From contig NZ_CP108100.1 in NCBI RefSeq assembly GCF_036195045.1, forward strand, positions 2,480,001 to 2,544,000: a stretch of DNA of 64,000 nucleotides, written 5' to 3'. Source of the stretch: Streptomyces sp. NBC_00236 (GTDB lineage: Bacteria; Actinomycetota; Actinomycetes; Streptomycetales; Streptomycetaceae). The stretch's first letter is position 1. Each line of letters opens with the position of its first letter. The notes beneath the pieces are model-generated. The model worked only from the letters and a program-made list of their open reading frames with translations, did no database searches and was not told where the DNA came from. This document shows positions 44,914 to 54,413 of the stretch, piece by piece. The position numbers and the translations under genes were made by a program.

Positions 44914-46659
44914 CTACTTGATCTTGTAGTCCTTGCCGATGACGACGGACACGTCGGCGTTGCCGGCCGCCTTGCCCTGCTTCACCGCGCTCGCCGGCAG
45001 TCCGAGGGTCGCGGCGACCTCGGCCGCCTTCTTCTTGTCCGCCGCGTCCTTGTAGACGACCTCGGAGGAGGTCACGGCGTCGGACTTCCCGCTGTTGACG
45101 AAGGTGTAGCCGCCGTTGACCAGCTCGATCCGGGCGGACTCCGTACCGCGGTCGCTGCCCGTGGCGTTCTTGATGCCGACCCGCACCGCCGCGTCCGCGG
45201 CCGGGGCCTTGAACGAGCCGCCCAGGATGTCCTTGACCACACTCTCCGTAGCGGCCTCGGTGAGGGTGCCGTCGTCCTGGACGGGCAGCAGCGCGGTCTT
45301 GTAGTCGCCGATCTTGGCGTGCTCGGCGAGCTTGGCCAGCGAGGCGCCCAGGTCCTGCTCGGGCAGGGACGGGTCGAGGATCTGGGCCAGCGTCTGGACG
45401 GTGACCGTGGCGGCCTTCGGATCGTCGGAGATCTTCCGCAGCACGCCACGCATGACCTGCCCGAACCGCATCAGCTGCTTGGCCTCGGCCTCGCCGGGAC
45501 CGCGGTACGTGGCGTACGCGACGGCCATCGGGCCGCTGAGGGTCTGCGCCTCACCCTTCTTCACCAGCGGCGCGGCGCCCTTCTTGGCGTCGGGAACAGC
45601 CGTGTCCGTGTCGACCTCGATGTTGCCGACCAGGTCGACGAGGTTCTCCAGGTACGGGGTGTCGAGCCGCCAGGTGCCGCTGATCTCGGTGCCGAGCAGG
45701 GAGTCGATGGACTCACGTGTTCCGGACGTCCCGTCGTCGTCGACCGACTTGCCGAGCGTGGTGGTGGCACCGTCCTCGTCGGAGACGGCCAGCGAGTTGG
45801 GCAGCAGGACGGTGGTGCCCTGCTTGGTGGTGACGTTGTCGACGAGCAGGGCCGTGGACGTGCCGCCGGCCTTGGTGTTGTGGAGGTGGACCACGATGAC
45901 GTCCCGCCGCTGCGGGCCGGTCGCCGTGGTGCTCTTCTCGTCCGACGCGGAGACTCCGGGAAGCTTGTCCGCCGACCACAGGTAGCCGACGCCGCCGACC
46001 ACGACGAGGGCGGCGACGACGATCAGCGCGACCATCCGGTTGTGACCGCGACGGCGTGCTTCCTCGCGGCGTTCGCTGCGGCTCTCGGTGAACTTCAGCC
46101 AGTCGATGACGTCTTCGGAGTCCTCGTCGGGCTCCTCGATGAAGGAGAACTGCTCCGTGCGGTAGTCGCGGTCTCCCCTGCGCGGCCCCGGGACGCCCGT
46201 CTCGGGCTGCGCGGCCTGCTCCGGTTCCGGGCCCCGCTGCGGCGGGGCCGGCGCGGCTTCGGGTGCCGGGGCCTGCTGCGGGATGCTCCACTGCTGGGTG
46301 GTGTCGACCGCGGCGGGCTGCTGGCCCGTGTCGTAACCGTAGCCACCGTCGTAGCCGTAACCCTGCTGCGGAGGCTGCTGCGGCTGCGGGTGGTGCTGGG
46401 TGCCGTACGGGTCGTACTGCTGCGGGGGCGCGGCCGGCTGCTGTTGCTGGGCGTACGGGTCGTAGCCGTACCCCTGACCGGCCTGCGGCGCCTGCTGCTG
46501 GGGCTGCTGTGCCTGGTGCGGCGCCTGGGGCTGCTGCTGGGCGTACGGGTCGTACGGCTGCTGTCCGGGCTGCTGGTACACCGGCTGCCCGTACTCGTCG
46601 TAGCCGACGATCTGCGGCTGCTGGTAGTACGGGTCGTACGGATTCTGTCGGTCGTTCAC
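44914..46659 (-). CDS. LCP/LytR_C-domain protein, LCP active site degenerate
   Basis: 581 residues from GTG 46659. A cytoplasmic Gln/Pro/Tyr-rich tail (to about residue 180) has repeated YDPY motifs (PYDPYY, PYDPYAQQQ, YGYDPYAQ, YDPYGTQ). One membrane span (MVALIVVAALVVVGGVGYLW) precedes an LCP-like domain and a C-terminal LytR_C domain (VRVGIKNATG through VVIGKDYKI). LCP enzymes attach glycopolymers to peptidoglycan. Here the conserved IPRD arginine motif is replaced by LLPNS and the later RHRQ-type arginines are not visible, so activity is doubtful. It lies 19 bp behind nadD. Confidence 0.85.
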   Translation of the reverse strand: MNDRQNPYDPYYQQPQIVGYDEYGQPVYQQPGQQPYDPYAQQQPQAPHQAQQPQQQAPQAGQGYGYDPYAQQQQPAAPPQQYDPYGTQHHPQPQQPPQQGYGYDGGYGYDTGQQPAAVDTTQQWSIPQQAPAPEAAPAPPQRGPEPEQAAQPETGVPGPRRGDRDYRTEQFSFIEEPDEDSEDVIDWLKFTESRSERREEARRRGHNRMVALIVVAALVVVGGVGYLWSADKLPGVSASDEKSTTATGPQRRDVIVVHLHNTKAGGTSTALLVDNVTTKQGTTVLLPNSLAVSDEDGATTTLGKSVDDDGTSGTRESIDSLLGTEISGTWRLDTPYLENLVDLVGNIEVDTDTAVPDAKKGAAPLVKKGEAQTLSGPMAVAYATYRGPGEAEAKQLMRFGQVMRGVLRKISDDPKAATVTVQTLAQILDPSLPEQDLGASLAKLAEHAKIGDYKTALLPVQDDGTLTEAATESVVKDILGGSFKAPAADAAVRVGIKNATGSDRGTESARIELVNGGYTFVNSGKSDAVTSSEVVYKDAADKKKAAEVAATLGLPASAVKQGKAAGNADVSVVIGKDYKIK

Positions 46660-46678
46660 CGGTGCCCCTCTCCGTGGC

Positions 46679-47296
46679 TCATTCGCCGCGGTACAGCTGG
46701 CGCTTGTCGATGTAGCGGACCACGCCGTCCGGCACCAGGTACCAGACCGGCTCCCCCTGGGCGACCCTCGCACGGCAGTCCGTCGAGGAGATGGCCAGTG
46801 CGGGAACCTCCACGAGGGAGACGCCCCCCTCAGGCAGCCCGTCGTCCGTGAGCACGTGCCCCGGCCGCGTCACACCGATGAAGTGGGACAACGAGAAGAG
46901 CTCGTCGGCATCCCGCCAGGTGAGGATCTGGGAGAGGGCGTCGGCGCCCGTGATGAAGAAGAGGTCCGCGTCGCCGTGGACCTCGCGCAGGTCCCGCAGG
47001 GTGTCGATCGTGTACGTCGGGCCCTTGCGGTCGACGTCGCTCCGGCTGACCGAGAACTGCGGGTTGGACGCCGTCGCGATGACGGTCATCAGATAGCGGT
47101 CCTCGGCCGGGGAGACCTCCTTGTGGCTCTTCTGCCACGGCTGCCCGGTCGGAACGAAGATCACCTCGTCGAGGTGGAACTGGGCGGCCACTTCACTGGC
47201 CGCCACCAGGTGTCCATGATGGATCGGGTCAAACGTCCCGCCCATCACGCCGAGTCGGCGCTTTCCGCGGCCGGTAGGCACTTCCTGCTCTCCCAT
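46679..47296 (-). CDS. nadD: Nicotinate-nucleotide adenylyltransferase
   Basis: 205 residues. The adenylyltransferase HxGH motif is [11 protein letters not shown] and the C-terminal ISSTDCR is the nucleotide-binding ISST motif. It makes deamido-NAD from NaMN and ATP in NAD synthesis. ATG 47296 gives the conserved length; no strong ribosome site is seen, and TAGGCT lies eight bases upstream. It is upstream of the LCP-like gene and rsfS in the usual actinobacterial order. Confidence 0.95.
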   Translation of the reverse strand: MGEQEVPTGRGKRRLGVMGGTFDPIHHGHLVAASEVAAQFHLDEVIFVPTGQPWQKSHKEVSPAEDRYLMTVIATASNPQFSVSRSDVDRKGPTYTIDTLRDLREVHGDADLFFITGADALSQILTWRDADELFSLSHFIGVTRPGHVLTDDGLPEGGVSLVEVPALAISSTDCRARVAQGEPVWYLVPDGVVRYIDKRQLYRGE

Positions 47297-47334
47297 GCGT
47301 GCAGAGCCTACTGGCACAGCTGTACGCCTCGGCC

Positions 47335-47496
47335 TCAGCGGTCGCGGTTGAAGCGCGTGGTGATCCACAGAAGGAGGAGAAGCGCGACAAACGCACCGCC
47401 ACCGGTGAGGAGCGGGCTGAGACTTTCGTGGTTGCCACCGTGCTCGCCCTCGGCGGCGACGGTGACCAGCTGGTGTGCGGTGCTCGTGAGGCTCAT
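47335..47496 (-). CDS. Small single-span membrane protein (53 aa)
   Basis: 53 residues, ATG 47496. A short polar N-terminus is followed by one membrane span ([16 protein letters not shown]) and a basic tail ending RFNRDR. The layout (tiny membrane protein just upstream of nadD) is conserved in streptomycetes as far as I recall. It resembles the 50-residue neighbour in length and topology but not in sequence. Function unknown; a role next to membrane or cell-wall genes is possible but unproven. Confidence 0.7.
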   Translation of the reverse strand: MSLTSTAHQLVTVAAEGEHGGNHESLSPLLTGGGAFVALLLLLWITTRFNRDR

Positions 47497-47580
47497 CTTC
47501 GGCAGGACCTATCGATCGGGAGTCGGAGGGAAGACGTCGCGGACATCGTATGCGGGTGCCCCGGGCACGCTCACGCCGAC

Positions 47581-47733
47581 TCAGTCGTTGTTGTCGTCGT
47601 TGCGGTATCCGCGCAGCAGGAACCAGGCGAGCAGGGCCGCTCCGACGAGCGAGGCGATCAGCACGATGCGGATCGTGTTGCCCGGCCCCTGGTCCTCGGC
47701 TGCGGCAGCGAGCAGAGCAACGGTGTGCGGCAT
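47581..47733 (-). CDS. Small single-span membrane protein (50 aa)
   Basis: 50 residues starting at ATG 47733, which has GAGGAG nine bases upstream. One membrane span ([20 protein letters not shown]) is followed by a short basic-acidic tail ([10 protein letters not shown]). It is the second of two tiny membrane proteins in front of nadD. The clear ribosome site supports translation. Function unknown. Confidence 0.75.
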   Translation of the reverse strand: MPHTVALLAAAAEDQGPGNTIRIVLIASLVGAALLAWFLLRGYRNDDNND

Positions 47734-47843
47734 GTCGGGCGTCTCCTCAGTTGTCCACAGCCCCCCGCACACCGTAGCCCCAGCACCTACGCTGGGATTT
47801 GTCAGGGGGCGAGCAGCGTCTCGTACGAACAGGGGGCCCATTC

Positions 47844-48989
47844 ATGACCGACGGCAGCCACGAGAGCCAAGGCCAGGTGCCGAGCAGGCAGCGCAGGCGA
47901 TTCCCCGGGATCTCCTCCCGGGCGTACGAACACCCGGCGGACCGCTCGGCCCTGGTGGCGCTGCGCAAGCTGAGCGGTTTCGACACCGTCTTCAAGGCGC
48001 TGAGCGGGCTGCTGCCGGAGCGCAGTCTGCGACTGCTCTTCCTGTCGGACTCCGTCCGGGTGAGCGACGCGCAGTTCAGCCATCTCAACGACATGCTGCG
48101 GGACGCCTGTTACATCCTGGACCTGGAGAAGGTCCCGCCGATGTACGTCAGCCAGAACCCGCAGCCGAACGCCATGTGCATCGGTCTGGACGAGCCGATC
48201 ATCGTGGTGACGACGGGCCTGGTCGAGCTGCTCGACGAGGAGGAGATGCGGGCGGTCGTCGGCCACGAGGTGGGGCACGCCCTGTCCGGTCACGCCGTGT
48301 ACCGCACGATCCTGCTCTTCCTCACCAACCTCGCCCTCAAGGTGGCGTGGATCCCCCTCGGCAACGTCGCGATCATGGCGATCGTCACTGCGCTGCGCGA
48401 GTGGTTCCGCAAGTCCGAACTGTCCGCCGACCGGGCCGGGCTGCTGGTCGGCCAGGACCTCCGGGCCTCGATGCGCGGGCTGATGAAGATCGCCGGCGGC
48501 AACCACCTCCACGAGATGAACGTGGACGCGTTCCTCGCCCAGGCCGACGAGTACGAGAAGGCAGGCGATCTGCGCGATTCCGTCCTCAAGATCCTGAACG
48601 TGCTCCCCCGTTCGCACCCGTTCACGACGGTGCGCGCGGCCGAGCTGAAGAAGTGGTCCGAGACCCGCGACTACCAGCGGATCATGGACGGCCACTACCC
48701 GCGGCGCGACGAGGACAAGGACACCTCGGTGACGGACGCGTTCAAGGAGTCCGCCTCGCACTACGCCGATTCGGTGCGCAGCAGCAAGGACCCGCTGATG
48801 AAGCTGGTCGGTGACATAGCGGGCGGCGCCGGTGACCTGGGCGGCAAGCTCCGTGACAAGTTCACCGGCGCGGGCGGCGGCGGCAAGGGTGCCGGGGCGG
48901 CCGGGGACAGCGCTACGGACGGCTCGCAGGAGTCCCGGAGGCCCGAGGACCCTGAAGATCCGTCCGGTCCCGGGACGGCCGGGAGCTGA
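47844..48989 (+). CDS. M48 family metallopeptidase
   Basis: 381 residues. The zinc motif VVGHEVGHALSGH gives His141, Glu142 and His145, with a probable third ligand in SELSADRAG. The body has one to two hydrophobic segments (TILLFLTNLALKVAWIPLG), as in HtpX-like peptidases, and the C-terminus is Gly/Pro-rich. HtpX-type enzymes degrade misfolded membrane proteins. ATG 47844 was chosen; a start 45 bp upstream is possible. Its last 77 bp overlap the convergent neighbour. Confidence 0.88.
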   Translation: MTDGSHESQGQVPSRQRRRFPGISSRAYEHPADRSALVALRKLSGFDTVFKALSGLLPERSLRLLFLSDSVRVSDAQFSHLNDMLRDACYILDLEKVPPMYVSQNPQPNAMCIGLDEPIIVVTTGLVELLDEEEMRAVVGHEVGHALSGHAVYRTILLFLTNLALKVAWIPLGNVAIMAIVTALREWFRKSELSADRAGLLVGQDLRASMRGLMKIAGGNHLHEMNVDAFLAQADEYEKAGDLRDSVLKILNVLPRSHPFTTVRAAELKKWSETRDYQRIMDGHYPRRDEDKDTSVTDAFKESASHYADSVRSSKDPLMKLVGDIAGGAGDLGGKLRDKFTGAGGGGKGAGAAGDSATDGSQESRRPEDPEDPSGPGTAGS

Positions 48990-50040
48990 TCTCCAGGGTC
49001 CCGCACAGCGCCCCGGTGGGCCGGCCCGTCGCGTACGGGTCGGTGCCCGCCGGGCCGCGGGCCACCGCCCGCTCGCCCGCGAGCAGCGGTCGCAGGGCGC
49101 CGGTGGTGTCGTCCGGGCAGGACTGCGGGCCGGCCTGGACGTAGCTGGTCCGCACCTCCAGCCGGTGCAGCCGCAGATCGTCCCGGTCGAACCGGAAGCG
49201 CATCTCCCGCCGTACGGTGAACAGCGAGGCGCCGCCCGCCCGTCGGGGGCCGGAGACGGCCGGGTGGAGCACATAGGCGAAGGTGTGGTCCGACACCACC
49301 TCCAGGGCGTCGGCGCCCGTCTCGGCGTACCGCAGGGTGCCCCGGACCCGGATCTCCGGATCGGGGGTGACCTCGGCCGGGTCGAACCGCACCAGCCAGC
49401 CGGTCGCCGCGTGCTGACCGTCGTCCTGCGGGGTGTCCATGCTCCGTTCGAACTGCTGCATCTGGTCCGGATCGAGGAGTGACTCCACGGGCCGTACCGC
49501 GTTCCCGCCGAGGACGTCGAGGTCGAGCGAGGAGGCCGTCAGATAGTCCTTGGCCGTGGCCAGGGCGGTGTACACCTGGCTGTCGGAGAAGTTGTCCGTC
49601 CGCCGGGTCACCGGAAGGCTGATGCCCGCGTCCCCCTTCGGGAACGAGGCGGCGGGGCTGCTCGCGAAGAGGCCGGCCGGGGTGCCGGCGGGCACGGCAC
49701 CGCGCGGGGCCAGCGGGACGACGGTCATCCGCATCGGCTCGGCCCGGCTGGTGACGGGGTTCTGGTAGGGGTGGCGGAAGCCCATGAAGACGGCGGCGCC
49801 GAAGGCCAGGGCGATCAGGACGACGAGGGCGAGCGCGGCCCGTGAGCCGTTGCGGACGGACCGGCCCGGCCGGCTCCGGACGGCACGGGCGTGCTCCCCC
49901 ATCCGCTCCTGGGCGGAGAACTCCTGCAGCCGGGCAGCGCGGACGAACGACTCGTCGAAGACGAGTGAGCGGTACTCGTCCTCGCTGCCGCTCGCACCGT
50001 TCTCCGACGGGCCTTCGGGTGGATCTCCGCGGTCTGCCAT
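48913..50040 (-). CDS. Membrane protein with N-terminal VFDExFV motif, unknown function
   Basis: 375 residues. The cytoplasmic N-terminus has the segment LVFDESFVRAARLQE followed by ER, then a membrane span (AALALVVLIALAFGAAVFMG) and a large extracytoplasmic domain (from about residue 85) rich in beta strands with a single Cys pair (SCPDD, LCGTLE). No enzyme motif was recognised. The N-terminal motif recurs in the next gene upstream. ATG 50040 is the start closest to the motif. It overlaps the M48 gene by 77 bp, tail to tail. Confidence 0.78.
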   Translation of the reverse strand: MADRGDPPEGPSENGASGSEDEYRSLVFDESFVRAARLQEFSAQERMGEHARAVRSRPGRSVRNGSRAALALVVLIALAFGAAVFMGFRHPYQNPVTSRAEPMRMTVVPLAPRGAVPAGTPAGLFASSPAASFPKGDAGISLPVTRRTDNFSDSQVYTALATAKDYLTASSLDLDVLGGNAVRPVESLLDPDQMQQFERSMDTPQDDGQHAATGWLVRFDPAEVTPDPEIRVRGTLRYAETGADALEVVSDHTFAYVLHPAVSGPRRAGGASLFTVRREMRFRFDRDDLRLHRLEVRTSYVQAGPQSCPDDTTGALRPLLAGERAVARGPAGTDPYATGRPTGALCGTLEISSRPSRDRTDLQGPRASGTPASRP

Positions 50041-50432
50041 GACTTCTCCCGACTCCACGCCACCGACCGGGGCCGAAACGGTGCGCCCCTTCCAGCCGAA
50101 AGGCTCCGGACGGGGTCTGCCCGTCATGCGTGGGCATGCACGGACAAGTGAGAAGCCCCCTCTTCGAACGGGTGAGGGGTCATATCTTCAGGGTAGGTCG
50201 ATTACGGCGGAGGTAAACGCGGTGACGGGCGGGAACTGCCGCGGGGTTCCCCCGGTCGGGCGGATCCGGGCGGGGGAAGCGTCAGCGGCCCGGGAAGCGT
50301 CAGCCGCCCTGGAAGCGGCGGGAGCGGGCGTGGCGGAGGCCGGGCCCGGGGGACGCTTCGGCGGCGTCAGGGGGCTCAGGGCGTCCGGGGCGCTTCGGCG
50401 GACTCCGGGCGTGCGGCGGACGCTCGGCGGAC
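50041..50432. other. Gene-free gap with imperfect GC-rich repeats
   Basis: This 392-bp gap separates the two VFDE-motif membrane protein genes. It contains imperfect copies of gggaagcgtcag and of ggcggactcagggcgtgcgc. No gene, tRNA or clear terminator was seen; the upstream gene's promoter is presumably near 50,160-50,230. Confidence 0.5.
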
Positions 50433-51017
50433 TCAGGGCGTGCGCGGGACGGCGGAGACCATCGGGCGGGAGTAGCCGTCCGCGGCGGACGGGGCCGATG
50501 TGGGCCCGGGCGCGCTGTCCACGCCGCTCCTCGACGGTGGCGGGACCTGGTCCTGGCGGTCGCCCGAGGTGTTGCGGAAGACGGCGCTGAAGGCCAGGGC
50601 GATCATGCCGACGCCCATCAGCAGCGCGAGCAGCCAGGCCACCGGCCGGTGCCAGCGGGCGGCTCCCCGGTAGGGACGCAGGGCGCCGCCGTGACGTCCG
50701 TAGGGGCCGCTGACGTAGTCGTCGTCCTCGTCGAGCGGGTCGTAGCCGGGCCCGTACGTGCCGCCCGGCCCGTAGCCGTCGTCGTAGAGGTCGTCCTCCA
50801 GCGGGCCACCGCCGGCCCGGGCCCGGAACGCGTCGGCCTCGGCGCGTGCCTCGGCGGCGGCCAACAGCCGCTCGACCGCGGTCGGTTCGTGGAACTCGGC
50901 TGCCTGGACGAAGTCCTCGTCGAACACCACGGAGGCGAAGTCCTCGTCCGCGCCCCCGCGGTCGTCGTCGGGCTCCCAGCCGTTCGGGAGCGGCCTGCCC
51001 CCCACGTCGTCCGGCAC
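50433..51017 (-). CDS. Membrane protein with N-terminal VFDExFV motif (paralogue), unknown
   Basis: 194 residues. VVFDEDFVQAAEFHE followed by ER near residue 30 matches the neighbour's motif. A long Gly/Tyr/Asp-rich linker (YGPGGTYGPGYDPLDED) leads to one membrane span (VAWLLALLMGVGMIALAFSAV) and a short disordered C-terminus. There is no signal peptide. Function unknown; the shared motif suggests the two proteins bind a common cytoplasmic partner. Confidence 0.75.
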   Translation of the reverse strand: MPDDVGGRPLPNGWEPDDDRGGADEDFASVVFDEDFVQAAEFHEPTAVERLLAAAEARAEADAFRARAGGGPLEDDLYDDGYGPGGTYGPGYDPLDEDDDYVSGPYGRHGGALRPYRGAARWHRPVAWLLALLMGVGMIALAFSAVFRNTSGDRQDQVPPPSRSGVDSAPGPTSAPSAADGYSRPMVSAVPRTP

Positions 51018-51083
51018 AGCTTCAGCCTAGACCCGCTGGGTGGTTTTGGGCAGGGAGACGGCACATTCGACGCATCACTCCGG

Positions 51084-52367
51084 TCACCTCACATGGCCGT
51101 CGCCGGTCACGATGTACTTCGTGGACGTCAGCTCCGGAAGCCCCATCGGGCCCCTGGCGTGCAGCTTCTGGGTGGAGATTCCGATCTCCGCGCCGAAGCC
51201 GAACTGGCCGCCGTCCGTGAACCGCGTCGACGCGTTCACGGCCACCGTCGTCGAATCCACCAACTGGGTGAAACGGCGTGCCGCGGCCTGCGAGGTCGTC
51301 ACGATCGCCTCGGTGTGGCCGGAGGACCAGAGCCGGATGTGCGCCACGGCCGCGTCCAGCGACTCCACGACGGCCGCCGCGATGTCGTACGAGAGGTACT
51401 CGGTCTCCCAGTCCTCCGCCGTCGCCGCCACCACGGTGGCCTTGGTTCCCCCGGCGTACTCCAGGACCCGCTCGTCGCCGTGCACGGTCACCCCGGCCTC
51501 GGCGAGAGCGTCCAGGGCCCGCGGCAGGAACGCGTCGGCGACGTCCTTGTGGACCAGGAGCGTCTCCGCGGCGTTGCAGACGCTCGGGCGCTGCGCCTTG
51601 GAGTTGACCAGGATGGCGACGGCCATGTCGAGGTCGGTCTGCGCGTCCACGTACACATGGCAGTTGCCGGTTCCGGTCTCGATCACCGGGACGGTGGACT
51701 CCTCGACGACGGTGCGGATCAACGAGGCGCCGCCGCGCGGGATGAGCACGTCGACCAGGCCTCGGGCCCGCATGAGCTCGGTGACGGAATCACGGTTCTC
51801 GCCCGGCACCAGCTGGACCGCGTCGGCCGGCAGACCGGAGCCGCCGACCGCGTCACGCAGCACCCGTACGAGTGCGCTGTTGGAGGCGTAGGCGGATGAC
51901 GAACCGCGCAGCAGCACGGCGTTGCCCGACTTCAGGCAGAGGGCCGCGGCGTCCACCGTCACGTTGGGCCGCGCCTCGTAGATGATCCCGACGACGCCGA
52001 GCGGCACCCGGACCTGGCGCAGATCGATGCCGTTGGGCAGGGTCGAACCGCGCACCACCTCGCCGACCGGGTCGGGCAGCGCCGCCACGTCCCGCACGTC
52101 GGCCGCGATGGCGCGGATCCGCTCGGGGGTGAGGGTGAGCCGGTCGACGACCGACTCGCTGGTCCCGGCCTCGCGGGCGCGCGCCACGTCCTCGGCGTTG
52201 GCCGCGAGGATGTCGCTGGTCCGCACTTCGAGCGCGTCCGCGATCGCCAGCAGCGCGTCGTCCTTCGCCGCGCGCGGAAGTGGCGCGATGTCGGCGGCGG
52301 CGGAGCGGGCCCGGTAGGCGGCCTGGGCGACCGGGGACATGTTGTCGTACGGCGAAAGCGTGGTCAT
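51084..52367 (-). CDS. proA: Gamma-glutamyl phosphate reductase
   Basis: 427 residues, aldehyde-dehydrogenase fold. The catalytic Cys is visible in [10 protein letters not shown], with the NADPH region in [16 protein letters not shown] and [10 protein letters not shown]. It reduces glutamyl-5-phosphate to the semialdehyde in proline biosynthesis. The ATG at 52367 begins the conserved N-terminus. It is followed upstream by a small conserved gene and then proB on the same strand, a typical proBA neighbourhood. Confidence 0.97.
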   Translation of the reverse strand: MTTLSPYDNMSPVAQAAYRARSAAADIAPLPRAAKDDALLAIADALEVRTSDILAANAEDVARAREAGTSESVVDRLTLTPERIRAIAADVRDVAALPDPVGEVVRGSTLPNGIDLRQVRVPLGVVGIIYEARPNVTVDAAALCLKSGNAVLLRGSSSAYASNSALVRVLRDAVGGSGLPADAVQLVPGENRDSVTELMRARGLVDVLIPRGGASLIRTVVEESTVPVIETGTGNCHVYVDAQTDLDMAVAILVNSKAQRPSVCNAAETLLVHKDVADAFLPRALDALAEAGVTVHGDERVLEYAGGTKATVVAATAEDWETEYLSYDIAAAVVESLDAAVAHIRLWSSGHTEAIVTTSQAAARRFTQLVDSTTVAVNASTRFTDGGQFGFGAEIGISTQKLHARGPMGLPELTSTKYIVTGDGHVR

Positions 52368-52423
52368 GCCCGCAGGGTAATGCGCACGCTGCGGGCATCC
52401 GTCACGTATCCCGTGATGCGAGA

Positions 52424-52444
52424 CGGCCGTCCGGGGGACGGCCG
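52424..52444 (-). terminator. Terminator downstream of the proA-upstream hypothetical
   Basis: CGGCCGTCC pairs with GGACGGCCG around GGG, just downstream of the hypothetical gene's stop. It may isolate proA transcription. Confidence 0.6.
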
Positions 52445-52446
52445 GT

Positions 52447-52944
52447 TCAGTACGGGTGCACGCCGACCGGGGCGGCCGGGGGCGGCCCGTACCCCTCGGC
52501 GACGCGCTGGTGGTACGTCTCGCGGTCGATGACCTCCAGACCGACGATCTCCCAGGGCGGCAGTCCCGCGCTGGAGCGGTGCTCACCCCACAGCCGCAGG
52601 GCCACCGCCGCCGCGTCGTGCAGGTCGCGGGCCTCTTCCCAGTAGCGGACTTCCGCGTGGTCGTTGGCATAGCGGCTGGTCAGCAGGAAGGGGTGGTCGT
52701 GCGCGAGCTGTTCGAGGCCGCGTCTGACCTCCTTCAGCGGAATCTCGGTGCCGGAGACGCAGAGCGTGATGTGCCACAGCTTCGAGGCATGGCGTTCCTG
52801 GCCGGCCGGCGCCGGTTCCGGCCCGGTCCGTTCGTCTCTCCGGTCCGCGGACCTGCTTCCGTCGAAGCCGACCCCTGCTCCGACGCTGGTCAGGGCGCGG
52901 CCACCCGTTCCTCGGGGCGGCGCCCCCGGGCGCGCTCGTCTCAC
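52447..52944 (-). CDS. Conserved hypothetical between proA and proB
   Basis: 165 residues from GTG 52944, which has a perfect AGGAGG six bases upstream. The N-terminal roughly 55 residues are Arg/Pro-rich and poorly ordered. The conserved C-terminal domain ([39 protein letters not shown] noted in parts) has a small alpha/beta look, with a [11 protein letters not shown] segment. No known family. It lies between proA and proB on the same strand. Confidence 0.75.
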   Translation of the reverse strand: MRRARPGAPPRGTGGRALTSVGAGVGFDGSRSADRRDERTGPEPAPAGQERHASKLWHITLCVSGTEIPLKEVRRGLEQLAHDHPFLLTSRYANDHAEVRYWEEARDLHDAAAVALRLWGEHRSSAGLPPWEIVGLEVIDRETYHQRVAEGYGPPPAAPVGVHPY

Positions 52945-53086
52945 CGGCGGCCTCCTGTGAATGTGTTGCTGTGCTGAACCCCGCAGTGTCCCTGCTACAA
53001 AGTGGACCAGTCCGCGGCCCGGCTTGGGGCGGTTTTCGTGAAGGTCTCTGCCCGAAGGCTGGACTTTCAGCCGTTTCAGGGGGTCG

Positions 53087-54214
53087 TCAGGCGTCGAGAA
53101 CGACAAGATCGTCCCTGTGTACGACCTCGCGTTCGTAGGCGGGACCGAGTTCGCGGGCCAGATCACGGGTGGAGCGTCCGAGGAGCTGCGGGATCTCCTT
53201 GGCGTCGAAGTTGACGAGGCCGCGGGCGACCGGCCGGCCCCGCAGATCGCGCAGTTCCACCGGGTCCCCCGCGGTGAACTCGCCCTCGACCGCGGCGATC
53301 CCGGCCGGCAGCAGCGAGCTGTGGCGCTCCACGACCGCCTGCACGGCCCCGTCGTCCAGGGTCAGCGAACCCTGCGGGGTGGAGGCGTGGGCGAGCCACA
53401 GCAGCCGGTCCGCCGAGCGGCGTCCGGTGCGGTGGAAGTAAGTGCCCGTGTCGCGGCCGGCCAGGGCGTCGGCCGCGTGGCTCGCCGAGGTCAGGACGAC
53501 CGGGACGCCGGCCGCGGTGGCGATCCGGGCGGCCTCGACCTTGGTGACCATGCCGCCGGTCCCGACGCCCGCCTTGCCTGCGCTCCCGATGCTGACCCCG
53601 GCCAGATCGGCGGGGCCGGTGACCTCGGCGATGCGGGTGGTGCCGGGGATGCTCGGGTCGCCGTCGTAGAGGCCGTCCACGTCGGAGAGCAGGATCAGCA
53701 GGTCGGCCCGGACCAGGTGCGCGACGAGCGCGGCGAGCCGGTCGTTGTCGCCGAAGCGGATCTCGTCGGTGGCGACGGTGTCGTTCTCGTTGACGATCGG
53801 CAGCGCGCCCATGTCCAGGAGCTGGTCCAGGGTGCGGTAGGCGTTGCGGTAGTGGGCGCGGCGGCTGGTGTCGTTGCTGGTGAGAAGGACCTGGCCGACA
53901 CGGACGCCGTAGCGGGCGAAGGAGGCGGTGTAGCGGGCGACGAGCAGTCCCTGGCCGACGCTGGCCGCGGCCTGCTGCCTGGCCAGGTCCTTGGGCCTGC
54001 GGTGCAGTCCGAGGGGGGCGAGTCCGGCCGCGATGGCGCCGCTGGAGACGAGGACGACCTCGCGCTCGCCGCCGCTGCGCACCTTGGCGAGGACGTCGAC
54101 GAGTGCGTCGACCCGGTCGGCGTCGAGGCCTCCCGCGGCGGTGGTGAGGGAGGAGGAACCGACCTTGACGACGATCCTCCGGGCCTCCGTGACGCCCTGC
54201 CTGGCCCCTGACAC
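53087..54214 (-). CDS. proB: Glutamate 5-kinase
   Basis: 375 residues. The amino-acid kinase core has VVKVGSSSLTT, SSGAIAAG and VGTGGMVTKVEAA, and a C-terminal PUA domain is present. It phosphorylates glutamate as the first step of proline synthesis. GTG 54214 is preferred (GGGGGA about five bases upstream) over an ATG two codons earlier. It is divergent from the rmlC-like gene; the gap contains TCCG-rich short direct repeats. Confidence 0.96.
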   Translation of the reverse strand: MSGARQGVTEARRIVVKVGSSSLTTAAGGLDADRVDALVDVLAKVRSGGEREVVLVSSGAIAAGLAPLGLHRRPKDLARQQAAASVGQGLLVARYTASFARYGVRVGQVLLTSNDTSRRAHYRNAYRTLDQLLDMGALPIVNENDTVATDEIRFGDNDRLAALVAHLVRADLLILLSDVDGLYDGDPSIPGTTRIAEVTGPADLAGVSIGSAGKAGVGTGGMVTKVEAARIATAAGVPVVLTSASHAADALAGRDTGTYFHRTGRRSADRLLWLAHASTPQGSLTLDDGAVQAVVERHSSLLPAGIAAVEGEFTAGDPVELRDLRGRPVARGLVNFDAKEIPQLLGRSTRDLARELGPAYEREVVHRDDLVVLDA

Positions 54215-54413
54215 GTGCATCCCCCATGGTTCGCCTCGCTGGACCCCGCAATCTACGCGAGCACGGGAAGCGGCGCCTTCGCGTTCCGCACCGTGGACCC
54301 CGTTTCGTCCGCATCCGTACCGTTCCGTATCCGTTCCGCACCGCGACTCGTTGCAGGGGGTGGCGGCTCCACCGCCGAAGACCCGGCGAATTCCAGGAAC
54401 AGGACGTGATCGC

